A DNA stretch of 64,000 nt, from contig GG745330.1 of NCBI GenBank assembly GCA_000151295.1, forward strand, positions 216,386 to 280,385, read 5' to 3'. Numbering within the stretch: position 1 is the first letter of the stretch; every line of letters starts with the position of its first letter. The stretch comes from Allomyces macrogynus ATCC 38327 (taxonomy: Eukaryota; Blastocladiomycota; Blastocladiomycetes; Blastocladiales; Blastocladiaceae). Below, piece by piece: positions 35,600 to 45,684 of the stretch. A program made the translations under genes and the position numbers. The notes under the pieces are model-generated. The model saw only the letters and a list, made by a program, of their open reading frames with translations, was not told the DNA's origin and did not search any database.

Positions 35600-38500
35600 A
35601 TGGACGTCGCACAGTGGACGCCAGCGCAAGTCGATCACTGGCTCGCGAGCAACAAGCTCGAGCGTTTCCGCGATGTCTTCCGAGGTGGGATCAGCATTGG
35701 ATCAATTTGGTTTGGCACAGTGACGTCCAGGAGCCGGCCCTGTTTGCCAAAGATTCAAAGACTGTGAGCGGAAAGGCTGACGGTTGATGGGAAATCTTGC
35801 TCGCCCCACCGCTCTTGAATAGCATACCAAGTGACGGGCTACATGTTACTCCATCTTGACGGGACCACGCTGGCCGAGCACTTTCGTCTCGACTCGTTTG
35901 CTGAGCGCGCTCGGTTCGCCAAGGCGCAAAAGCAACTACTCGAGTACCAGCGCGAGTACCTCATGTCGCGCCAGGCCGAGCAGGCGGTCGGTGATGATCA
36001 CTATGCGCAAGCAAACCGCGTGGCCAACGGTGCCGAGAACCAGCAGCAATACCCGGTCCCGTACTACGGTAGCTCACCGCATGCTGGTGGAGCGTACCCA
36101 TCGCAGATCCAGGCCGCGTGGGGCTACCCGGCAGCGGCGACTCAATACGGCCTGTATCATGGCGCGCCCAGCGCGGCACCGCCGCCCACGTACAATGCGT
36201 CCTACGCGTACCCCGCGCAGCCGCCTCCACGGCTCCAGCCGCGTGCCGATTCGTTCAAGTACGCGCAGCAGCAGCAGTCGGCGCTGCCCGGTTCCGTCGC
36301 GCACGCTCTCGGCACCAACTCACCGCAAGGCAGCACGCGGTCAGCCCCTGCGTTCGTTGGGCACGCGAAAACGGTTTTTTTGCCACGCAAGGAGAGTCTC
36401 GCGTACTCGGCCCAGCCCACGGGCAGCTCGCCCGTCGCCCAACCGCGGCAACTCGGCCACTCGGCCTCGCCGCAACATTTCTACCCGTCACCGCCACCGT
36501 CGTATCCCGTGCATGACCGCCCGGCCACTGCGTCGTCGCCACCTCCAGAAGACGACGCGGGCGACCAGTCTGCCGAGCTGGACAATGACGCTCCTGCGCA
36601 ACCGGTCCTGCAGAGATCGCACTCGCACCCGCTGTCCATGAACCCGCACCACCGGTTTGGCCAAGTCGGCCTGCCACCCGTCATTGTCGATCCGAGCGAT
36701 GCGACGCAACCCGTCGAAGCGATTCAGCCGATCCCGCGCAAGAGCTCGTTGCCGCTGGGCGGCATGCCGGGTGCAATGGAATGGCGCACACTCGGCGACG
36801 CCAACCTCCAGACGGCTGCAAGCAAGGCCATGCGGCCGCTCACAGTCGACTCGGGTGCCCCCGTCTCGCAACTGCGTCCGAACCCGCCTGTCGCGTCGGC
36901 CGTGACGCCGAAACGCGATTCGGGTGTCGAGCGCCCGCGGCCCCAGGAAATTGCCGAAAACCTCGACATTTTCTTCCCCACGGGTCCGCGCGAGCTGATC
37001 GAAAAGAGTCTGACCCGTGGTCTCGCCCATGCGGGCCCGCCGTCACAACCACCCTCGCTGTTTGGCACGACTGCGCACCTTGCCAAGCGCGGTCGCCGTG
37101 TCGCGCTGACCGCGAACGGCAAAGTCGCGATCCCGCCGCGCACCGCGTCCACCTCGGCCTCGCCGCGCTCGCCCAATGAGGGCGACGCGGACCCGTCCAC
37201 GTACCCAGCCGCCTATTTCCCGCACCTGCGGTCAAGCAGGCCAAGCCGGTCGCGCACGCAGAGCCCGATGCGCACGGCGTCGCCGAGCCGCATGGCCGTG
37301 CCGATTGCGACGGCCGGCGACGACGACCTGGTGCCCGAATTCAAGGCACTCAACCTGGCGTCGCCCGTGCTGGACCTCGCCTACTTTGACGCGCAGCAGC
37401 AGGGCCGAATGACGCCGTCGCGGCGCGCCGGAACTCCCGTTCCACTAATTATCACGGCCAACCTGCCGACCGACCCGTACCCGCACTCGGAGTCGGCTGA
37501 CGAGGCCGACACGGAGAGCCGCAAGCCGTCGTTTGACATGTCCATGGTCGTGCGCAAAGGCCGGTCGTCACGGCGCGGGTCGCGCAGCACGTCGCGGACA
37601 AGGATACCAGACTCAATGCGCGGGCGCGACAACTCGTCGCCGCATCGCCAAGCGTCGCCCTTGGACGGGGACGAGGTATCGATTCCGTGGATCAAGGGTG
37701 AGCTGATTGGCATGGGGTCGTTTGGGCGTGTCTACCTTGGGCTGGCCGTGGCCACGGGCGAGATGATGGCGGTCAAGCAGGTGGAGCTGCCCGTGTCGAC
37801 GGGCGCGATCAGCAAGAAACAGGCGTCGATGCTCGAGGCGCTGCAGCGCGAGATTGAGCTGTTGCGCGATTTGAGCCGTACGTTTTATATTTGTTACGTC
37901 GTGTGCTCTCGGATCGTGCCATTTTGCTCACCTATTCTCGCCGTAGACCCGAATATCGTGCACTATCTCGGGTTTGAACGGGCCAAAAACACGCTCAACG
38001 TGTTTCTCGAGTATGTGAGCGGCGGGTCCGTCGCCTCGCTGCTCGCATCGGTGGGCCGCGCGCTGCCCGAGCCGCTTTCGGCCATGTTCATGGCCCAGAT
38101 TGTCGCGGGCGTCGCCTACTTGCACGAATGCGGCATTCTGCATCGCGATTTGAAGTGCGCCAACGTGCTCGTCACGGTACGCTTGTTGAGCTTCCCATGT
38201 CATCTCTTTTGTGATCTTCTACGACCAACAGCCGTTGCCACTATTAGGAGGAGGGTGTTTGCCGGATTTCTGACTTTGGCCTGTCGAAGCGCATGGGCCC
38301 GTTTGCCGAGCCAGGCGGCGACGGCAAGGGTGGAGTCGGTGCATTGGGCGCCTATGACTTTTTCTCGCAGCACTCGCTGCAGGGCTCGATCTATTGGATG
38401 GCGCCCGAGGTCGTTCGTGAGCGCGGGTACTCGGCCAAGGTCGACATTTGGTCGGTGCGTATCAAGTCCTGGCAGCATCGACAGCACACCATTCCCCAGA

Positions 38501-38887
38501 CTAACTGGCTGTCATTGTAGATTGGATGCCTGTGCATTGAAATGGTCACGGGCAACCGGCCGTGGGTCGGACTCAACGAGTTTGCCGCGATTTACCGGTT
38601 GGGCACCGATTCGAAGCCCGACATTCCGATGTGGGTGTCGGCCGAGGCACGAACGTTCTGTGACGCCTGCTTCACCATGTACGTTATTTGATTCACAAGG
38701 ATGGGGCGCGCGTCGTGCTGTGACGAACCAAGCTGACGTGTTGTGCCGCAGTGATCCCGACCAGCGTCCAACAGCCCAGGAGCTCCTTGCGCACCCATAC
38801 GTCGTGCACGCAGACATGAGCTACGACTACAAAAGCTTCCTCGATTCGATCGGCTCGGGCCCGAGCGGTGAGGAGGGCGGGGCGTGA
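35600..38887 (+). CDS. SAM-domain MAP kinase kinase kinase, Bck1/Ste11 type
   Basis: Six exons (35600-35684, 35823-37877, 37947-38176, 38248-38454, 38521-38678, 38752-38887), about 956 residues. Residues 1-75 form a SAM domain (WTPAQVDHWLASN, then TGYMLLHLDG), which oligomerises or docks adaptors. A long Ser/Pro/Gln linker precedes the C-terminal kinase from about residue 648: GMGSFGRVYLG, MAVKQVEL, HRDLKCANVLV, ISDFGLSKR, SIYWMAPEVV, typical of MAPKKKs. The position at the C-terminus and the long linker resemble Bck1 of the cell-wall-integrity pathway; Ste11 is also possible. Exon 1 to 2 spans 138 nt and may hide a 33-nt cassette exon. The 69-nt intron at 37878 is stop-free and in frame. Confidence 0.93.
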
Positions 38888-39285
38888 GGTCCTTGTTTGC
38901 CTTTTCATTTTGGGAGCGCGCAATTTTGCTGTTCTGTCGTGTGTACTGCTCGTTTTGAGACCCAGTTCTGGACCATAAACCGTTTGCCCTTTTCTTGCCT
39001 ATGGTCGACGGCTGCCTGTGCTGCGCGCCGTGCTCGCGGGCCCCGTCGTGCTGCACGACCTATGAACGGAGGTTGGAGCGTGAGAGACAGGTGCGGGACT
39101 CGGCCAGCACCTCCACCGCGATCGCGTGACATGCACACTCCCGTCGTCATCTCGCGTCGTTCTCTCATTTGGTTGGTCGCTTGCTGACCGTCTTCACCAC
39201 CAACCACCGAGTCGACGCGACCACCGCTGCAAGCGCGATCCGGCACGACCCACGACCACCAGCACCGCCAGCAGCAACTTCGACC
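38888..39285. other. Intergenic stretch between MAPKKK and proteasome gene
   Basis: 398 nt, with no gene that I can support. Probably a 3' UTR followed by the proteasome promoter. Confidence 0.4.
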
Positions 39286-40356
39286 ATGGACTACTTCCCG
39301 CTCAACTGGGGCAAGCCGCGCGCCACGGGCGATGAACACAACTGGCTCGCGACGCCCGGCATGGCTGGTGCCCACGCACGCCATGCCGACATGAGCCCGA
39401 CGTGCTACGCGCCCGCGGGCCCCACCTCGCACACCTCGTACGGTCGGAGTCCCCGCTGCAGCTCGCGACGGCCCATTTCGCGTGAACGAGCACGACGTAC
39501 AATGGCTCTGATGCACGCCTTGGATTATAGGAGCCCGATTGTCACGGGGACCTCGGTCGTGGCGCTCAAGTACAAGGACGGCATCATGATGGCGACGGAC
39601 TGTCTCGGTACGTCGGGCTCGATTCCCGCTGATCCCTGATCTCACGCGTGCCCGATGCGAATGGCTGACCTCGACCATCAAACCCGCTCTCCAGCGTCCT
39701 ACGGCTCGCTCGCGCGCTTCCGCGACGTGGAACGCATGGTGCCCGTTGGCAACAGCACGGTGGTCGGCGCGTCGGGCGACATTTCCGACTTCCAGTACAT
39801 TCAGCACCAGCTCAAGGACCTGGAGATTGACGAGTATGAGACGCCCGACGGCCACCACCTCGGCCCGGAGAACGTGTTTGGGTACCTGCACCGCGTCATG
39901 TACGCGCGCCGGAGCAAAATGGACTTTCTGTGGAACACGCTGGTTGTGGGCGGTCTGCAGGACGGCAAGAAGTACGCGTTTTTCCTTGACCTCAAGTTCG
40001 AACGCTTTCATCTGACGCGATTGGCACTCCCAACCCCCAGGTACCTCGGCTGCGTCGACATGCGCGGCGTCACCTACTCGGCGTCGACGATTGCGACCGG
40101 GTACGGCGCGTACATTGCGCAGCCGCTGCTGCGCAAGGCCGTCGAGGGCCGCGAGGACACGTTGACCGAAGAAGAGGCGCGCAAGTTGCTCAACAAAGTC
40201 ATGCAGGTGCTCTTCTACCGCGACGCGCGCAGTCTCAACAAGATCCAGGTCACGACCGTGAATGCGAGCGGCGTGCACATCAGCGAGCCGTACTCGCTCC
40301 CGACCGAGTGGGGGTTCGCAGAGAACATTCGCGGGTACGGCGCAGCACAGAACTGA
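39286..40356 (+). CDS. PRE4: 20S proteasome subunit beta-7 (PSMB4/Pre4 type)
   Basis: Three exons (39286-39607, 39695-39971, 40041-40356), about 304 residues. Core family strings: SPIVTGTSVVALKYKDG, ASYGSLARFRDVERM, YARRSKMDFLWNTLVVGG, YLGCVDMRG, ATGYGAYIAQPLLR and VLFYRDARS. This beta subunit lacks a catalytic N-terminal Thr and serves a structural role in the 20S core, which degrades ubiquitinated proteins in cytosol and nucleus. The first 85 residues are unusual: the stretch after TSHTSYG becomes Arg/Ser-rich, as if the frame were wrong, and a consensus-like intron (gtgaac to tag, 39481-39529) fits only with a frame change upstream. The 69-nt intron at 39972 is stop-free in frame. Confidence 0.92.
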
Positions 40357-40781
40357 GCGGGCGAGCGCGGGTCGTGGCACCCAGCGCAGCGCGAGAGCGG
40401 ACGGGGATCGGAAGGGCCGGTGATTGGCTGGTCGCGTCCGGCTCAAAGTACATACAACAACGGTTTGATTTTGCTTGGCCTTGGTTCTCTTTGAGACTGT
40501 AGGTGTGCTGCGAGAGGACAAAATCATTTAGAGCCAGACTCGAACCAGAGCACGAAACCGGCCACAGGATCACGGCCCATGGGCGAGATGAGCGCGTCGT
40601 CGACGCCAACGTCCACTCTGATCGGCATCCCTAACCACCTCGACGCGCATTGCAACTCGTTGCAATTGTTCAAGCAGCAACACGAGCTCGCCCTGCTGAT
40701 TTGCGCCCACCCTGCCGTGATCGTCACATCTCGAAACCGTCCACCTGCTTCAAGTATCGCGCGCAACCTGGGATCTGAACG
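40357..40781. other. Intergenic stretch between proteasome and Cdc27 genes
   Basis: 425 nt. An open plus-strand frame from 40579 lacks any recognisable content. Likely 3' UTR plus promoter. Confidence 0.4.
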
Positions 40782-43319
40782 ATGGGGACCGTGATCCCCA
40801 GCAACCTGCCTCCCGGCGAACACGCGCTCGCCCTCTTCATGGCCACCATGGTCAAGGCACAGCTCGACGCGCTTGACTGGCGCAACGCGCTCCTCCTCGC
40901 CGAACAGCTCGCGGCGCGGTTCCCAATGAGCGACGACGCGCAAGCGCTCTACGGCAAGTGCTACATGGTACAGGGCAAGTGGCGTGCCGCGCAAGCCATC
41001 CTTCGCCGGACTCGGCGCGCTCCCGGTCGGTTCCTGCTGGCGCGCGCGTGTTTTGAACTCGACGAGTATCCCGAGGCCGAGCAGGCAATTGCTGAGCCGA
41101 TTGACGCGTCGGGCGAGGTCCGGTTGCGGAGAAATGGTGCGTCAGGTCGTCGATTTGCTTGCGAGAGCACTGTCCTGACGTCTCCAAGTTGGTAGATGCG
41201 AGTTCGGTGGGGAACGATGTGCTTTGGCTCGACGATCCGCCTGAGGCGTCCGTTTACCAGTTGCTCGGCGAGATTTACCGGTATGGAATCAGGCTTCATG
41301 ACCGGTTTGATGGGCCCAGCACTCGCACTCAACGACCTGGATGGCCCACATTGCCAGGCGAACGGATCGGAAAGCGCTCGCTCTCGCCTGCTTTGACCAA
41401 GCGCTTCGACGAAATCCGTTCTTGTGGACCGTATACGAGAGCATGTGCGACCTGGGTGCGTTGCTTTTTCTCCTCAACGGAGGACTCATATTCGCTGCAA
41501 CGCTGACGCCTTGATCCGCAGGCGCGAGCACTGACAGACGCCCAGCATCGCACTACTTCAACGGCCCCGCCGCGATCCCGGCAGTGCAGCTGGCCGCCTC
41601 CACCCAAGCATGCCGACCGCAGACGATCCGCGCGCCGTTACCGGCACCCCCGGCCAGCAGCAAGGAGCCCGCCAACAAGCGGCAGCGCATTGACCAGACC
41701 CCACAACCCCGCTCCACGCGGTTGACCGGCGCCCCACTGACGGCGCGCAAGACGTCGTCGCTCAATCCTGACCGCGTGCCGCTCTCGCGGCTCGGCGCAC
41801 CAGCCCAGTCCACGCCATCACGCACCCCCGCTGGCGCTGCCGCTGCAGCCTCGCCCGATCCGGACCCATACACCGACCCGGACCTGCTCGCCGCGGGCCT
41901 GTTGGGGGTCATGCACGTCCTCGCGACGTTTGGCGACGCCTACCAGCACCTGAAGCGCGCGCAGTTCAAGCTCGCGCGCGCGATCCTCCACGGGCTTCCG
42001 CCGCGACACCTGTCGTCCCCATGGGGCCAGCGGCTTGTCGGGACCGTGCATTTCGAGGCGCGCCAGTTCCACGTGGCCGTGCAGCATTTCGAGACTGTGG
42101 GCCGCGCCGCACCGTGGGTCACACAGGACATGGACATGTACTCGACGGCCCTCTGGTTCTGTAATCGTGCCGGGATCATGAACGCGCTTGCGACCCGGGT
42201 GCAGTACTATGACGATCTGGCGCCCGAGGCGTGGGTCGCGCTCGGCAATTATTATTCGCACCGCAAGCAGAGCGATAAGGCGGTCGACGCGCTCAAGCAT
42301 GCGGTGGAGATGCGGCCGCGGTACGCGTACGGGTGGCTCGTTTTGGGGGTACGTGGGGCTTGGTCTGGTTGGAGAAGAATTGATGGAACGAGATCCTGTG
42401 CTCACGTTGCGCCTCGGCACAGCTCGAGTATCTGCAGATGAAGAAAGCGGACTTGGCCAACGAGGCGCTTCTCAAGGTCGTGGGGCTCGACTCGCATAGC
42501 CATAAAGCGTGGTGCGTCTTCTCGATCTGGTTCAATTGGACACTTTTTCGCACACTTGAACTGATAACCGGCCTTTGGTCCTTGCAGGAGCGGTCTTGGC
42601 AATGTGGCTCGAGCCAAGGGCCAGATGCACATGGCCGAGTACTATTTCGAAAAGGCCGAGGAGGTGTGCCCGTTGGCCCTGTACGCGAGTTACCGTGGCC
42701 TGGTACGATCAGTCCAATCCCCCACCACTTGATCACGGCGCCCACGATAATTGACGCGGTGCTTCTGCTGTTCCACCAGATTTTCGAGGACCGCGACCAG
42801 TTCGCCGACGCCATCCAGCACTACAGGACGGCCGTGGAGCGCGACCCGCACACAGCCGTGTTCCGGCTGTATCTGGCGCGCGCCCTGATCAAGGCCGAGG
42901 ACGCCCAGACACTGCCGAATGAGCCAAAATACGACGTTCGTGTCTCTCCGCCCTCAACAACCCGCGTCCCGGCTCGCTCTTCACTGACCCCCACCTCCCA
43001 TGCCGGCCTCCAGGAACCCCTGCAGCTGCTCGACATGCTCCAGCGCGAAGTCCCGACCGAAGCTAACGTGCACCAGCTGCTCGCTGTCGTCTACAACCGA
43101 CTCGCGCGGCACGACGAGTGCCTACTCGCCATGCACACGGCCGCGTCGTGCTTCACGGTGGTTCCACCGTCCGTGCACCACGCGCTCGATTGTGCCCGGC
43201 AACGCTGGCCGCTGTCGCTCCACGAACTGATTGTTGGTGCCGGGCGGTCTCGAGCCGGCGCAGTCGCCGGTGGGCTCGTCGCCGGTCCCGATCCCGCTGG
43301 GGCTTGGTCTTGGCGATGA
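40782..43319 (+). CDS. CDC27: Anaphase-promoting complex subunit Cdc27 (APC3), TPR protein
   Basis: Eight exons (40782-41117, 41189-41280, 41358-41455, 41522-42348, 42423-42511, 42588-42702, 42780-42935, 43014-43319), about 672 residues. N-terminal TPRs contain LDWRNALLLAEQL and GRFLLARACFELDEYPEAEQA; FDQALRRNPFLWTVYESMCDLG marks the end of that block in the family. A disordered Pro/Ser linker follows, then about six more TPRs including YSTALWF, APEAWVALGNYYSHRKQ and EYYFEKAEEVCP. In the APC/C, Cdc27 binds the IR tails of Cdc20/Cdh1 and is phosphorylated in mitosis. Exon 2 could start at 41168 (7 residues more). The last TPRs look shorter than usual. A long G-run follows the stop. Confidence 0.88.
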
Positions 43320-43323
43320 TTGA

Positions 43324-43349
43324 GGGGGGGGGGGGGGGCGGGGGTGGGG
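43324..43349 (+). repeat. Long G homopolymer, G-quadruplex-capable
   Basis: Fifteen consecutive G, then C, five G, T and four G, starting five bases after the Cdc27 stop codon. It could form a G-quadruplex in the 3' UTR or DNA. Its exact length may be a sequencing approximation. Confidence 0.85.
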
Positions 43350-43432
43350 ATCAGGAGGAGGGGCAATGGAATGGAATGAAATACGTTTTTAGTGCGACTA
43401 TTTGATTTGCCATGGCAATGACACCGACCGGT

Positions 43433-44947
43433 TCAGGCGCGACTCACGGCCGGGAAAATCGAGCCCGAAATGACCGAGTATTGGCCCGAGACCATCCAGT
43501 CCCTGACCTTGGCCATCTCCGCAACTTTGGCGGGCGACAGCCCCACACACACGTCCGACTTGCACGTGCGCAAGCTCACGAGCGGCGGGAACTTGGTCTG
43601 CGGCGCGCCCAGCGGGCCAATCGCCTCGGCAAACGGCGTCGTCGGGTCCCACGAGCAATCAAACACGAGCTTGTGGTAGTTCAAGTCGCCCTTGATCACG
43701 ACCAGGTCGGCCTTGCCGAGTTGGTTGAAGATCGGGAACGAGGGCAGGTGGTAGAAGGCGTGCGGGTAGGTCCAGAAGGGGTCTTCATGCAGCCGCCACG
43801 CGCCTGACACGAGGTGGGATTGCCACCGCGCGACAAAGGCCGGGATCATGGGGGTGAGGTCCGCAAGGGTCGCGTGGAAGTCGGTCGTGGTCGTGTCGGA
43901 GACGAACCACGGGATCGACTTGACGTGGAAGACAACCTCGGACGCGATCCTGGAGGCGACGAGCCAGTCGGCGAGGAACAGGTCAGCGGCGAGCTCAAAG
44001 CCTGGGACGTCGTGGGGCAGGTGAGCTGGATTCAGATGCTGGGGCACTCGAGAACGCTCGTACCGGCATTGTCGAGCACCAGATCGATGCGCTTGCCGTG
44101 CAATCCGGCCAGGTGCGCAACGATCACGTCGAGGTCGTTCGCCACGACTCCCTTGGTACCCTTTTTCACGAGTTTGGCGCCGAGGGCAGCAACATCGACG
44201 TGATCGGCCGCGACCAAGAGGCTCAATCGACGGCGTTGCCCCACAAACTGTAGATGGGCATTTCGGCGAGCGCGACGGTGCGGGTCGACGGATCCTGTGC
44301 GCGCTCGTGCAGCTTAGCGACATGCTGGCAAAGCGCTCCGAGCACGTTGAGCCCCTTGGCGAGCGAGCCCTGCTTTTTGCGCAAGAAGGGGTCGTAGGTG
44401 GTCCGGGTCGTGGTAATGGCAAAGGCTTCGCGAATCTTGCGGTACATCTGCGTCAAACAACGAGCCGACTCAGTTGGAGCGCTTGCAGACCACGATGGAG
44501 ACCAAATGAAGAAATGCAAGCACGTAGCACTCTTGGAAGAGCCAAGCGACCTGGAAATGACCCTGACCCTTCTAATACATGTCGAGGTAGTCATTCCACA
44601 CAGCCACGTCCGGCATGTTGTCCTCGATTGGCGGGATGGGCTTGTCGAACTGCATCGCTTAACGCAGGGCGGCAGTGCGCTCAATGACGGCCTTCCCTCG
44701 GCGATGACCGACTCGTCATCCGGGATGCCGACAATGGTGCGGTAGACATCGTCTGCATCAGGTCGTGCCGTCGGTCAAGATGAGAATTGCGTGCGCGGTC
44801 GAATCCAGATAACATTGATGCCAAAGCCATACCAATGACCTTGGTCAAGATGACGGGCAGCCGGTCGCGGATCGTGTAAAAAGCAAAAGTTCCGTGCGCT
44901 TGCCTAGACGTTATGTGCGCGCCGAAAACGTGGTCAGGACCAAACAC
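43433..44947 (-). pseudogene. ARMT1-like (DUF89) damage-control phosphatase, broken
   Basis: The minus strand carries, in order, the DUF89/ARMT1 signatures: TIRDRLPVILTK, PPIEDNMPDVAVWNDYL, VAWLFQECY, YRKIREAFAITTT, YSLWGNAVD, LLVAADHVDV, RIDLVLDNAG, LFLADWLVAS, VIKGDLNYHK (the metal/substrate Asp-Leu-Asn-Tyr) and SDVCVGL. The family uses Mn/Ni to dephosphorylate damaged sugar phosphates, or to methylate carboxyls in ARMT1. Introns are recognisable at 44002-44063 and about 44446-44517. However, the conserved frame is broken four times: a frameshift near 44692, TAA near 44658, TAG near 44571, and a missing base near 44225. The 5' end is also unclear, with no ATG in frame. Either a decayed gene or a poor stretch of sequence; the many independent lesions favour decay. 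Confidence 0.68.
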
Positions 44948-45684
44948 GACGGAGGCAGAGCCCGGCTGGCGCGTGCGCTCTCAAGAGTGCAAGCGTGTAT
45001 ACAGGCCAAGGGAGGGCGCGGGGCGTGAATCAGCGTCGTTTGACGCGGCAGTTGGTCGGTCATGGTTGCTGCTGTTGATCTGTGTGGATGCGGCCGTCAT
45101 CAGGCTGCTTCGTGAGCTTGGCGACGTCCAATCTCGGGGTGGCCGCGTCTCGAAGCGGGTGCAGTAGTTGCAGGTGGTTGGTTCATACCTATATCCACTG
45201 CCTGCGGACGGCGCGTGCGGTGGGCGACGTGCATGGTCGTCTTGATCCGCTTGGGCCATAGCGCGCCGTCGTCGTCCGATGCACCGGGAACGTCGCGGCC
45301 GCAACCGCGCTTTGGCGTCTCCCGCGCGTCTCGCACCGCTTCTCCTTCGACCGCTTGCCTGTGACCGTAGCAGACTGTCGGCAGCGCTCCTGGCCAGCTC
45401 CGACCCCGCCGGCACGGCCCCTGGCGCACGCTCGTCCCGCTCTCGCGCGCTCCAACTTGACGCAGTTGGCTCCGGGGCCCCGCTTCTTGCCCTCGCGACT
45501 CGACGATCGGCCACTTCTCCGCGGCAACAGGCGTTCCTGCACGCTCTCCACTTCGGGGCCCCCGCCCACCCCAGCAGCTTGATCACCAGCAACCCACTTC
45601 CAGCGATTCGCCCATGGACCCCCCAATTGCAACGACGACGCAAGAAAGCGCAGCGCGTCGTTTGAACAGTCGCGCCTCGCCCCC
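44948..45684. other. Divergent region upstream of the channel gene
   Basis: About 740 nt between the broken ARMT1-like gene and the channel start. Several frames are open on both strands because of GC content, including an ATG at 45614 in another frame. None can be supported; a 5' exon of the channel could lie here. Confidence 0.35.
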
